From assembly GCF_008107685.1 (NCBI RefSeq), contig NZ_VIRF01000090.1:1-64000 (forward strand): a stretch of 64,000 bases of DNA. The letters are read 5' to 3'. The position numbers and the translations under genes were made by a program. This DNA is from Novosphingobium sp. BW1 (GTDB lineage: Bacteria > Pseudomonadota > Alphaproteobacteria > Sphingomonadales > Sphingomonadaceae). Below the pieces are notes generated by a model that ran no database searches, was not told the origin of the DNA, and saw nothing but the letters and a program-made list of their open reading frames with translations. This document shows, piece by piece, positions 16,681-24,767 of this stretch (the first letter of the stretch is position 1; every line of letters begins with the position of its first letter).

Positions 16681-17568
16681 TTGGCCAAGAAGGTCTATAT
16701 TACGTGTGCGGTTACCGGCAGTTCGCCCATGCCGGACCACCCCAACTTCCCGTTCCGCCCCGATCATGTCGCCGCCGAAGCCCTTGCCGCCGCCGAGGCA
16801 GGCGCCTCGATCATCCACGTCCACGTGCGTGACGGGAAGACCGGCGAGCCCTCGCAGGCGCTCGACGACTACCGCGAGGTCGTGGGCCTGATTCGCGAGA
16901 AGAACCGCGAAGTCATCCTCAACGTCACCACGGGACCGGGCTGCACCTGGATGCAGAGCGACGAGGATCCCAAGGTGTGCGGCGAAGGCACGCTGATGTT
17001 CACCGCCGAGCGGCGCCTTGAACACATTCTCGATCTCAAGCCCGACATGTGCACCCTCGACATCTGCACCATGCAGTTGTGGGGCGGCGTCGCGATCAAC
17101 CTCGACCCGATGATCACGCGCATGGGTCACATGATCCAGGATGCCGGCGTCATGCCCGAGATCGAATGCTTCGAGGCCGGTGACTTCGTCTTTGCCGACG
17201 ACCTCATGGCCAAGGGCGCAATCCCCAAGAATGTACCCTTCTCCTTTGTGCTGGGCACCAAGTACGGCCTGCCCGCCACGCCCGAAGCGATGATGTACGC
17301 GGTCAACCAGATCCCGCGCGGCGCGGCCTTCACCGGCTTTGGCGTCAGCCGCCATTCCTACCCGATGGCCGCGCAGTCGGTGCTTCTTGGCGGGCACGTG
17401 CGCGTAGGCTTCGAGGACACGATCTGGCTGCGCAAGGGCCAGCTTGCCCCCGACAACGCCGCCCACGTGCGCTGGGCCGTCGACCTCATCGATCGCATGG
17501 GCGCCGAAGTATCGAGCGCGGGTGAGACTCGCGACCTGCTGGGCCTGGCCAACCACGCCTACGCCTGA
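16681..17568 (+). CDS. Beta-keto acid cleavage enzyme (BKACE, DUF849), candidate vanilloylacetate cleaving enzyme (VceA-like)
   Basis: A 295-residue TIM-barrel enzyme. The zinc ligands H46 and H48 in IIHVHVRD and an acidic residue in RVGFEDT (E245) match the 3-keto-5-aminohexanoate cleavage family. BKACE enzymes react a beta-keto acid with acetyl-CoA to give acetoacetate and an acyl-CoA. Vanilloylacetate from beta-ether degradation is such an acid, and VceA of SYK-6 is the enzyme acting there. With the thioesterase at 12793 it would yield vanillate. TTG at 16681 is chosen because GAGAGGAG lies 6 bases before it and H46/H48 then fall at the family positions; ATG at 16657 is the alternative. 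An SDR gene follows 48 bp later. Confidence 0.8.
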   Translation: MAKKVYITCAVTGSSPMPDHPNFPFRPDHVAAEALAAAEAGASIIHVHVRDGKTGEPSQALDDYREVVGLIREKNREVILNVTTGPGCTWMQSDEDPKVCGEGTLMFTAERRLEHILDLKPDMCTLDICTMQLWGGVAINLDPMITRMGHMIQDAGVMPEIECFEAGDFVFADDLMAKGAIPKNVPFSFVLGTKYGLPATPEAMMYAVNQIPRGAAFTGFGVSRHSYPMAAQSVLLGGHVRVGFEDTIWLRKGQLAPDNAAHVRWAVDLIDRMGAEVSSAGETRDLLGLANHAYA

Positions 17569-17616
17569 GCGCGTCCGTCACCATCTAAGAGAGCATAAAG
17601 AGGGAGTGGAGAGGAC

Positions 17617-18528
17617 ATGACACAGGTAAAGGGACGGACCGCGTTCATCACCGGCGGCGGTTCGGGCGTGGCACTCGGTCAGGCCAAGGTTTTCGCCAAG
17701 GCCGGCTGCAAGGTCGCCATTGCCGACATCCGTCAGGATCACCTCGACGAGGCCATGGCCTGGTTCGAGGCCGAGAACGCCAAGGGCGCGAACTACGAGG
17801 TGATGGCGGTCAAGCTCGACATCACCGACCGCGAGGCCTACGCCACGGTCGCCGACGAGGTGGAAGCCAGGCTGGGCCCCGTCGAACTGCTGTTCAACAC
17901 CGCCGGGGTCTCGCACTTCGGCGCGATCCAGGATGCCACCTACGACGACTGGGACTGGCAGATCGACGTCAACCTGCGCGGTGTGATTAACGGCGTGCGC
18001 ACCTTCGTGCCGCGCATGATCGAGCGCGGCAACGGCGGCCACGTGGTCAACACCGCCTCGATGTCGGCCTTCGTAGCCCTCAAGGGCACGGGAATCTACT
18101 GCACCACCAAAATGGCGGTGCGGGGGCTGACCGAAACGCTGGCCCTCGATCTTGAAGAGCATGGCATCGGCGTGTCGCTGCTGTGCCCTGGCGCGGTCAA
18201 CACCAACATCCACGAAGCGCTGCTCACCCGTCCCAAGCACTTGGCTGACACCGGCTACTATCAGGCAGGTCCGGAGATGTTCGCGCATCTCAAGAACGTG
18301 ATCGAGTGCGGTATGGAGCCCGAGACGCTCGCGAACCACGTCCTGAAGGCCGTGGAGGAGAACCAGCTCTACGTCCTCGCCTACCCGGAATTCCGAAAGG
18401 CCCTGGAAGACATCCACGCGCGTGTCATGGCGGCTCTGGCCAAGCCCGAGGATGATCCCGACTACGACCGGCGCGTGGCGCACGGCGTGCCGGGGGGCGA
18501 GGCCAAGGAGGAGGAAAAGACAGCATGA
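17617..18528 (+). CDS. LigD-type C-alpha dehydrogenase (SDR)
   Basis: A 303-residue SDR with TGGGSGVALGQAKVFAKAGC at the cofactor site, NTAG (94-97) in place of the usual NNAG as in LigD, and catalytic S148, Y161 and K165. Blocks such as TYDDWDWQIDVNLRGVINGV and TFVPRMIERG strongly resemble LigD of SYK-6, which oxidises the C-alpha alcohol of guaiacylglycerol-beta-guaiacyl ether with NAD. Together with 6877 it probably handles different stereoisomers. ATG follows GGAGTGGAGAGGAC. Its stop overlaps the start of the VOC gene. Confidence 0.84.
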   Translation: MTQVKGRTAFITGGGSGVALGQAKVFAKAGCKVAIADIRQDHLDEAMAWFEAENAKGANYEVMAVKLDITDREAYATVADEVEARLGPVELLFNTAGVSHFGAIQDATYDDWDWQIDVNLRGVINGVRTFVPRMIERGNGGHVVNTASMSAFVALKGTGIYCTTKMAVRGLTETLALDLEEHGIGVSLLCPGAVNTNIHEALLTRPKHLADTGYYQAGPEMFAHLKNVIECGMEPETLANHVLKAVEENQLYVLAYPEFRKALEDIHARVMAALAKPEDDPDYDRRVAHGVPGGEAKEEEKTA

Positions 18529-18962
18529 ACAGTACCTTCCTCCAGTTCGAGACGCGGGTGAGAGCCCGCGTCGTCGCCCTCGACCACTTCTGCGTGGTCG
18601 CCTCGGACCTTGACCGGTCGGAAGCCTTCTACCGCGATGTGCTTTCGCTGGAATCGTGCCCTGCGCCCGCCCCGCTCACTCGCGAGACCGCGCGCTGGAT
18701 CTACGATCACGAGGAACGCCCGATCATCCATCTCAACGCGAAGTCGGCGCCGCGCGCAATGGACCGCGATATGACAAAGGGCCCGACCGGGGCGCTGCAC
18801 CACATCGCGCTGCGCTGCGAAGGCTTCGACGACATCCGTGATCGCCTGGAGGACCGGGGGCTCACCTATGAAAGTAACGCGATCCAGTCGATTGGCCTGC
18901 GGCAGATCTTCGTCCACGATCCCGACGGGGTGCTGCTGGAGCTCAACTTCTTCGAGGATTGA
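18525..18962 (+). CDS. VOC-superfamily protein (glyoxalase/dioxygenase fold)
   Basis: A 145-residue two-module VOC protein. LDHFCVVASDLDRSEAFYRD in the first half and LHHIALRCEGFDDIRDRL in the second give two histidines, and LLELNFFED near the end supplies the usual glutamate, so a metal site is plausible. The start ATG overlaps the SDR stop (ATGA), so they are translationally coupled. A lyase, isomerase or dioxygenase acting on a side-chain intermediate is possible. The function is not known. Confidence 0.75.
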   Translation: MNSTFLQFETRVRARVVALDHFCVVASDLDRSEAFYRDVLSLESCPAPAPLTRETARWIYDHEERPIIHLNAKSAPRAMDRDMTKGPTGALHHIALRCEGFDDIRDRLEDRGLTYESNAIQSIGLRQIFVHDPDGVLLELNFFED

Positions 18963-18982
18963 AGAAAGAAGAGGGACTGATT

Positions 18983-19095
18983 CAAGGGGCCATCGCCCCT
19001 TGATCCGAGAATGGGTGACCTCGCCATTCTCGGCCACGGTTGCTCGTCAGAGGTGAGGTTGAAAGTTTTGGAAGCCCGAGGGCGATGGCTCTCGG
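18983..19095. repeat. Palindromic dispersed repeat, copy A, with tandem hairpins
   Basis: The element starts with CAAGGGGCCATCGCCCCTTG (18983-19002), continues with a second hairpin CCGAGAATGG / CCATTCTCGG (19005-19033), and ends with CCCGAGGGCGATGGCTCTCG (from 19075). The same outer parts in the same order occur at 60426-60535. It lies between convergent transcripts and may serve as a terminator as well. It looks like a REP/MITE-like non-coding repeat. Confidence 0.6.
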
Positions 19096-19114
19096 TTTCC
19101 TGCTTCTGTATTCC

Positions 19115-19861
19115 TCAAACAGAAAGCGTACCCAGCACCCCGCCATCGACCGCAAGGCTCTGCCCGGTCACGTGCGAGGCCGCATCCGAGAGCAGGAACG
19201 CGGCCACCGCGGCCAGTTCGTCCGCGCTTCCAGTGCGCCCCTGCGGCACGCGCGCCGCAATCTGCTCGAGCGCATCGGGCGGCAGCGCGGCAAACATCTC
19301 GGTATCGATGAAGCCGGGCACGACGCAGTTGCAACGCACGCCGTGGGGCGCCGCTTCCAGCGCGACCGCGCGCGCCAGCCCCAGAACCGCGTGCTTGGAG
19401 GCGACATAGGCGACGTTGTTCGCCATGCCGCGCTCGCTCGCAAGACTGCCTGTGACCAGGATGGCGCCGCGCCCGCGTGCTTTCATCGCCGGCAGCACCT
19501 GCGCAATGGCGCGATAGGGGGCCGTCAGGTTGACGTTGAGAACCTGCGCGAAGGCATCGTCGCCATAATCCTCGACGGCGGCGAAAGAGCCACCTGTTCC
19601 TGCGTTGAGGAAAAGGCCGTCCATCGGCCCGCCCGCCTTCACGGCTGCGTCGAGGGCTGCGGCTTGCGCCGCGCCATCACTGACGTCGACCGCGAACCAG
19701 CCCGCGCCCTCGCCCAGTTCACCGGCAAGCGCTTCAAGCCGTTCGGCACGGCGCGCCATCAAGGTGACCGCACCGCCGCGCGCGGCGATAGCCCGGGCCG
19801 TGGCCGCGCCGATCCCGCTCGATGCGCCGGTAATGACGATGTGCTTGCCGGTGAAATCCAT
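19115..19861 (-). CDS. Short-chain dehydrogenase/reductase
   Basis: A 248-residue classical SDR: TGASSGIG at 11-18, NAG at 86-88, catalytic S139, Y152 and K156, and the C-terminal SDAASHVTGQSLAVDGG seen in FabG-like members. It is the last gene of a minus-strand operon headed by the TonB receptor and including baeA, baeB, the PQQ dehydrogenase and the amidohydrolase. It could oxidise or reduce an alcohol or ketone of a dimer-derived fragment. It is not closely similar to the two LigD/L/N-type SDRs in the window. Substrate unknown. Confidence 0.83.
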   Translation of the reverse strand: MDFTGKHIVITGASSGIGAATARAIAARGGAVTLMARRAERLEALAGELGEGAGWFAVDVSDGAAQAAALDAAVKAGGPMDGLFLNAGTGGSFAAVEDYGDDAFAQVLNVNLTAPYRAIAQVLPAMKARGRGAILVTGSLASERGMANNVAYVASKHAVLGLARAVALEAAPHGVRCNCVVPGFIDTEMFAALPPDALEQIAARVPQGRTGSADELAAVAAFLLSDAASHVTGQSLAVDGGVLGTLSV

Positions 19862-19882
19862 GAGCCCTGCCTTTTTTCCGTC

Positions 19883-20758
19883 TCAGCCCGCCAGCCCCAG
19901 AACCCGCGCGGCGTTGTCCTTCATGATGCCCGGCATGACTTCGTCCTCGAAGCCGATGCCCTTTGCCGCCTCGATCCACTTGTCCGGGCGGATCAGCGGA
20001 AAGTCGGAGCCGAACATCACCTTGTGTTTGAGCTGCCCGTTTGCGTAGCGCACGATCTGTGGCGGGAAATATTTCGGGCTCCAGCCCGACAGGTCGATGA
20101 AGACGTTCTCCTTGTGGAGCGCCATCGAGAGGCTCTCATCCACCCAGGGCCAACTGGGATGCGCGAGGATGATCTTCATATCCGGGAAGTCCACAGCGAC
20201 ATCGTCGACGAGCATCGGCCGTCCGTATTTGAGGCGCAGCCCCCCGCCCCCGCGCAGGCCCGTTCCCATGCCCGAATGGCCGGTGTGGAAGATGGCGGGC
20301 AGGCCGTACTCGGCGATGACTTCGTAGATGGGGTAGCCGACCCGGTCGGCCGGGTGGCAGCCCTGCATGATGGCGTGGAATTTGAAGCCACGCACGCCAT
20401 GGTTCTCAATGAGGTCGCGGGCCTCGCGCGCGCCCATCTTTCCTTTGCGCGGGTCAATCGAGGCAAAGGGAATGCACACATCGGCATTCGCTGCGGCAAA
20501 CTCGGCCACCTCGTAGTTCGAGACACGCTTGGCCCCCACCCCGCTCTCGCAATCGACCGTAAAGAGGCAGAAGGCGATATTCTGTTCGCGGTAGATCTGC
20601 GCGATCTCAGGCATCTTGGGGCGTTCGCGCGGCGCCTTGAAATAGGCCGAAGTCGCATCGAAGAACTGCGCCATCACCGGATCTTCCGGATCGTGGCAGG
20701 AGACTTCGGCGTGAACGTGGACATCGATCGCAGCAAGCCGTACGAGATCGAGGGTCAC
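19883..20758 (-). CDS. Amidohydrolase-2 family metal-dependent hydrolase or decarboxylase
   Basis: A 291-residue TIM-barrel protein with H14 and H16 in IDVHVHAE, HTGHSGMGTG in the middle, an ILAHPSWPW histidine and MFGSDFPLIRPDKW carrying the metal aspartate. This is the layout of the amidohydrolase-2 group, which includes aromatic acid decarboxylases such as LigW, LigY-like hydrolases and lactonases. It is shorter than LigW and does not match it closely. The start overlaps the PQQ dehydrogenase stop by 4 bp, so the two are translationally coupled. The reaction is not certain; hydrolysis or decarboxylation of a product of that dehydrogenase is plausible. Confidence 0.8.
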   Translation of the reverse strand: MTLDLVRLAAIDVHVHAEVSCHDPEDPVMAQFFDATSAYFKAPRERPKMPEIAQIYREQNIAFCLFTVDCESGVGAKRVSNYEVAEFAAANADVCIPFASIDPRKGKMGAREARDLIENHGVRGFKFHAIMQGCHPADRVGYPIYEVIAEYGLPAIFHTGHSGMGTGLRGGGGLRLKYGRPMLVDDVAVDFPDMKIILAHPSWPWVDESLSMALHKENVFIDLSGWSPKYFPPQIVRYANGQLKHKVMFGSDFPLIRPDKWIEAAKGIGFEDEVMPGIMKDNAARVLGLAG

Positions 20759-23019
20759 GGACGGCGTCCCGTCGCCTGCTGGTCCTTCACGATCTGCGCC
20801 GCAGCCTTAGTTGCCTCGCTGGCCGGGACGTTGGGGGCTGCCTTGGGCGCCTTGCCCGACTTGGCCTCAAGTGCCTTGTCCTCGTTGGCGCGCTGGATGA
20901 TATACTGGCGCACGTCCTCCACTTCTTCGGGCGTCAGGGTGTCGGCAAAGCTGACCATGCCCAGGTCCTCAAGCGCCCCGTCATGGACGACCAGCTGGAA
21001 AGCATCGTGGTCCTGAATGAAGCCGGAGCGGCGAAGGTCAGGCAGCACGCCGCCACCGATGGCCGCATCGCCGTGGCAGGTTGAACAGAAACGCCCGAAA
21101 CGATAAGCGCCGCGCGCGACCTGCTCCTTGGTACCGGCAAACGCCGGCGGATCGAGCGGCAGTTGATCGAGCGTCAGGGGATCGGAGAGCTGCGCCTTGC
21201 CGCCCAGCTTGAAAACGAGGAGACGGCTGACGTTGCGCACAGGGCCGCCGTCCTGCGAGAGAATACCCGGTGCCAGCGCCCAGATCCCACCCCAGCCCGC
21301 GACCAGCGCGACATACTGCGTGCCATCGATCTCATAGGTAATCGGCGGCGCGACAACGCCGGTCTGGACCGGGAAAGACCACAGCTTCTTGCCGCTGTCG
21401 GAGGCATAGGCAACCAGGTTGCTAGTGACATTGCCCTGGAAGACAAGCCCGCCCCCCGTCGCGAGCACACCGCCGTTGTTGACACTGGGCAGCTTGACCT
21501 TCCAGCGCGCCTTTTGCGCAACCGGGTCCCAGGCGATCAGTTCCCCCGACGTCGCATCGGCCGCCGCTTTGCGCACCGCCGGGTCCGCCGGCATCGCGCC
21601 CGCCGACATGTCGACACCAGTGTTGAAGCCCTTGGGCTTGGCCTTCCAGTCGTTGTCGGCGAAGTAGGGCAGCGAGGCCAGCTGGGCGGGAATGAAGACC
21701 AGGTTGTCCTTGGGACTGTAAGCCATCGGGTGCCACGAGTGCGCACCGCCCGCACCGGGCGAGCCAATGAACATCTTGCCCGTCTTGTAGTAGCGCGCCT
21801 CCGGGTTCTCGATCGGGCGGCCCGTCCGCGGATCGAGCCCCTTGGCCCAGTTCACCGGCACGAAGTTCTTGCCCGAGATGAACTGGCCCGTCTCACGGTC
21901 GATCACGTAGAAAAAGCCGTTCTTGGGCGCCTGCATCAGCACCTTGCGCGGCGTGCCCTCGATTTCGAGGTCGGCCAGGATGATACTCTGCGTCGCGGTG
22001 AAGTCCCAGGTTTCGCCCGGGGTGGTCTGAAAGTGCCAGACGTATTCGCCAGTTTCGGGGCGGACCGCGACAATCGAGGAAAGGTAGAGGTTGTCCCCCT
22101 TGCCTTCCGAACGGATGCCCTGGTTCCAGGGGGAGCCGTTACCCACGCCGATGTAGAGCAGGTCAAGCTCGGGATCGTAGGCCATCGAATCCCAGGCCGT
22201 GCCGCCACCACCCTCGACCCAATATTCACCGTGCCAGGTCTTTTCCGCGTCCTTGAGGTACTTGGCCTCGTTCTTCCCCGGCGCGTCGGGCACCGTGTAG
22301 AAGCGCCAGGCCTGCTCGCCGGTCTCGGCATCATAAGCCGTCACGTAGCCGCGCACGCCCATCTCCGCGCCGCCATTGCCAATCACCACCTTGCCCTTCA
22401 CCACGCGTGGCGCGCCGGTGATCGTGTAGGGCTTGGTGGGATCGACCGTCTCCTTGATCCAGAGCGCCTTGCCGGTCTTGCGGTCAAGCGCGACGAGCCG
22501 CCCGTCGAACGTCCCCAGATAGAGCTTGTTGCCCCAGGCCGCGAGGCCACGATTGACGACATCGCAACACCCCTTCACGCCCGCCGAGCCAGGGACTTCG
22601 GGATCATAGCCCCACAGCTCCTTTCCGGTCACGGCATCGTAGGCACGCACTTTGGACCAGGCAGTGGTGATGTAGATCACCCCGTCAATCACGAGCGGCG
22701 TCGACTCCTGCCCGCGCGAGGTGTCGAGATCCTGCGACCAGGCCAGGCCCAGATCGCCCACGGTTTCACGATTGATCTGGTCGAGCGGGGAGTAGCGCTG
22801 CTCATCATAGGTGCGGCCATAGCTCAGCCATTCGCTGTTGCCGCCTGTGGTGATGAGCTGGGCGGTGACGCCGTCCTCGCCGCTGCCGTCTGCGCTCGCC
22901 GTGCAGCCTGTCAGGATGAGAGCACCCGAGACGGCGAGACTGGTCAGCCAGCCCCGCCGGACTTGCACGCGCATCTGCTTTGCTTGCGAATTTCCCTGCG
23001 CGCCCGTCAGCCTGATCAT
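20755..23019 (-). CDS. PQQ-dependent quinohaemoprotein alcohol dehydrogenase, lipoprotein
   Basis: A 754-residue periplasmic alcohol dehydrogenase. A lipoprotein signal ends at LILTGC (C39), so it is probably anchored in a membrane. The beta-propeller follows, with the vicinal disulfide pair C151-C152 in KGCCDVVNRG and tryptophan-docking repeats such as AYDAVTGKELWGY. A C-terminal cytochrome c domain has CSTCH (C645, C648, H649) and a likely Met ligand (about M688). It would oxidise a primary alcohol, such as the gamma-hydroxyl of a lignin dimer, and pass electrons to the respiratory chain. ATG at 23019 is used; TTG at 23031 is also in frame. PQQ synthesis genes are not in the window. Confidence 0.87.
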   Translation of the reverse strand: MIRLTGAQGNSQAKQMRVQVRRGWLTSLAVSGALILTGCTASADGSGEDGVTAQLITTGGNSEWLSYGRTYDEQRYSPLDQINRETVGDLGLAWSQDLDTSRGQESTPLVIDGVIYITTAWSKVRAYDAVTGKELWGYDPEVPGSAGVKGCCDVVNRGLAAWGNKLYLGTFDGRLVALDRKTGKALWIKETVDPTKPYTITGAPRVVKGKVVIGNGGAEMGVRGYVTAYDAETGEQAWRFYTVPDAPGKNEAKYLKDAEKTWHGEYWVEGGGGTAWDSMAYDPELDLLYIGVGNGSPWNQGIRSEGKGDNLYLSSIVAVRPETGEYVWHFQTTPGETWDFTATQSIILADLEIEGTPRKVLMQAPKNGFFYVIDRETGQFISGKNFVPVNWAKGLDPRTGRPIENPEARYYKTGKMFIGSPGAGGAHSWHPMAYSPKDNLVFIPAQLASLPYFADNDWKAKPKGFNTGVDMSAGAMPADPAVRKAAADATSGELIAWDPVAQKARWKVKLPSVNNGGVLATGGGLVFQGNVTSNLVAYASDSGKKLWSFPVQTGVVAPPITYEIDGTQYVALVAGWGGIWALAPGILSQDGGPVRNVSRLLVFKLGGKAQLSDPLTLDQLPLDPPAFAGTKEQVARGAYRFGRFCSTCHGDAAIGGGVLPDLRRSGFIQDHDAFQLVVHDGALEDLGMVSFADTLTPEEVEDVRQYIIQRANEDKALEAKSGKAPKAAPNVPASEATKAAAQIVKDQQATGRRP

Positions 23020-23114
23020 GTAAAAACCCAATCCTCTCGTCTGGCCATAAGCCCCCCGCCTTGTTCCGGCAGGTGGGGCCCAGGGCCTCTCTCATCTGTC
23101 GTCGTCGCGGAGGC

Positions 23115-23912
23115 TCAACCCCAGCGGTTGATTTCCGGCCCGGGCGCCCAGCTCCGTTCAGGCGCCTCTCCGGTTGCCCGCGCCAGCGCCGCCTGCACGC
23201 TTGGGCGTGCCTTCACGCGCTTCATCCAGGCCACGGTCTCGCTCTTGCCCTTGAAGGCCTCAGGCACGATCGGCTCCATTCCGACCAGCCAGGCGAACGT
23301 CTCGAAATCGGCAATAGTGAGCGCGCCCATCAGCCATTCCCGGCCATCGGCAAGCTGCCTCTCGCAACGCTCGACGGCCTGCATGACCTTGGCTTCGCAA
23401 TCCTTGAGCTGCGCATCGTCGGCCTCGCCGTCGCGCACCAGATCCCAGCGCACCTTGAGGTCTGCGCTCGTGATCGGCTCGACTTGCGCGGCGAAGGCGT
23501 CTTCGCTCAGCGCCTCGAGACGCTGGTGCGAGCTGGCAAGATTACCCAGCAGGGAGGCTGCGGGGGACAGACGCTCGGTGATCTGGCGGCACCACATCAT
23601 CATTTCCCAGTGCGCGTAGGCATCTTCGGGCTGGAGCGAGGTGCCGTCCCCGACCTCGTCGAAGAACTGGGCGAGAAAGACGGATTCGGTCATCGCCTCT
23701 CCCTGGATCACCAGGACAGGCCCCTCACCTTCCACCCCCATGTCGCGCGCAAGCGGTTCGGTGATGTCCGGAAGCGTGTGCCGCTTGCCGCCAAGCAGAT
23801 CGACCGGACGGCATTCAATACCCAGCGCCGCGTCTGCGCCGGTCTCTGCCATGGCGGCGAGCACCGCCAGCGAAGGCCCGTTGGGCTCACCGTGATAGAG
23901 GATCGTCGCCAT
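23115..23912 (-). CDS. baeB: Glutathione S-transferase subunit BaeB of a heterodimeric beta(R)-etherase
   Basis: A 265-residue GST-fold protein, MATILYHGEPNGPSLAVLAA at the N-terminus and WLMGALTIADFETFAWLVGM near the C-terminus. It overlaps the partner gene at 23912 by ATGA coupling. In N. aromaticivorans BaeA and BaeB form a heterodimer that cleaves the beta(R)-aryl ether bond of MPHPV; BaeA supplies the catalytic asparagine. Here the equivalent asparagine is replaced (EPNGPS versus EPNANS in the partner), as expected for the non-catalytic subunit. Assignment rests on pairing, divergence from LigF and this residue. Confidence 0.75.
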   Translation of the reverse strand: MATILYHGEPNGPSLAVLAAMAETGADAALGIECRPVDLLGGKRHTLPDITEPLARDMGVEGEGPVLVIQGEAMTESVFLAQFFDEVGDGTSLQPEDAYAHWEMMMWCRQITERLSPAASLLGNLASSHQRLEALSEDAFAAQVEPITSADLKVRWDLVRDGEADDAQLKDCEAKVMQAVERCERQLADGREWLMGALTIADFETFAWLVGMEPIVPEAFKGKSETVAWMKRVKARPSVQAALARATGEAPERSWAPGPEINRWG

Positions 23913-24679
23913 CAGATGCGCTCCTGTTCGAGAATGGTCACGCGCTTCACCATGTCGGTGCGGCCCAGCGCCCAGCAGTCCTTCACAGCCTTGCGGGCGT
24001 AGATCGCGCGCAGCCAGCGCAGGAGATTGGGGGTAAGTTCGTCGTTGGAAAGCTCGGGCTGGCTCAGCGGAATGGCATAAGCCAGGTTGAAACCGTTGAT
24101 GTCGGCGAGCGAATAGCTGTCACTGCCGAGCCATTCACGCTTGCCCAGTTCCTTTTCCAGCATCGCGATACCCATCGCCACGCGGCGCTGGCTCTCGGCG
24201 ATCTCGGCTTCGGAAAAAGTGCCGTAGATGGCCTTGCGCCAGGACACCCGGCGTTCGGGCATGGGAATACGCTCGATCGCCGCTTCGAGTTCGGCCGGGT
24301 CACGCTGGCGTACGACGGGACCGATGAATACTGACCAGCCGATCATCGAGAAACTAGGGGCCAGCCACTGGTCCATGAACTTCATCCACCAGCGCACGCG
24401 CCAGCGATCACGCGCATCGCCGGGCATCAGATCGGGCCCCTCGAAGCACTCGTTCACGTACTCCATGATCGCAGTGCTCTCGACGAGGACCTTGTCGCCA
24501 TGGGTCATCGCCGGGATCGTGCCTTGCGGGTTGATCGCCAGGTATTCCGGGCGATGCTGATCGAAGTTCAGCATGTCGATGTAATGGCTGTCGAAAGCAA
24601 CGCCCTTTTCCATAAGCGCCAGCATCGGCTTGCCCGAATTGGCGTTGGGCTCCCAGTGGTAAAGCGTGACCTCGGCCAT
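23912..24679 (-). CDS. baeA: Glutathione S-transferase subunit BaeA, catalytic part of a heterodimeric beta(R)-etherase
   Basis: A 255-residue LigF-related GST: VTLYHWEPNANSGKPMLALM with N14 in the place of the glutathione-activating asparagine, EYLAINPQGTIPAMTHGDKV, and SDSYSLADINGFNLAYAIPL. It is paired with a second GST of different sequence, which is the BaeAB arrangement known in sphingomonads. BaeAB cleaves beta(R)-MPHPV even though it descends from the LigF side. ATG at 24679 is chosen over upstream codons because GGGAGAGACGCG precedes it and the GST N-terminus is then of normal length. It lies 88 bp downstream of the TonB receptor in the same direction. Confidence 0.78.
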   Translation of the reverse strand: MAEVTLYHWEPNANSGKPMLALMEKGVAFDSHYIDMLNFDQHRPEYLAINPQGTIPAMTHGDKVLVESTAIMEYVNECFEGPDLMPGDARDRWRVRWWMKFMDQWLAPSFSMIGWSVFIGPVVRQRDPAELEAAIERIPMPERRVSWRKAIYGTFSEAEIAESQRRVAMGIAMLEKELGKREWLGSDSYSLADINGFNLAYAIPLSQPELSNDELTPNLLRWLRAIYARKAVKDCWALGRTDMVKRVTILEQERI

Positions 24680-24767
24680 CGCGTCTCTCCCCCGTGTGTC
24701 TATCGTATCGAAATGGATGCGGCGGGACAGGCCCGGGGACCTGCCCCGCCGCGAGGGGTTCGGATCG

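Noticed and set aside
16657..17568. ATG at 16657 as start of the BKACE gene
   Set aside because: GAGAGGAG lies inside the first codons of that version and is well placed for TTG at 16681, which also puts the metal histidines at the usual family positions.
18870..18885. GTAACGCGATCC as a further copy of the regulon palindrome
   Set aside because: Only the left arm matches and it lies inside the VOC coding sequence.
19883..20758. Amidohydrolase as LigW (5-carboxyvanillate decarboxylase)
   Set aside because: It is shorter than LigW and shares only the general family motifs; no biphenyl (ligX, ligZ, ligY) genes are nearby.
21163..23619. An 818-codon plus-strand open frame opposite the PQQ dehydrogenase
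   Set aside because: It lies over a gene with clear propeller and CxxCH motifs and runs on into baeB. The translation is rich in Arg, Asp and His without recognisable domains.
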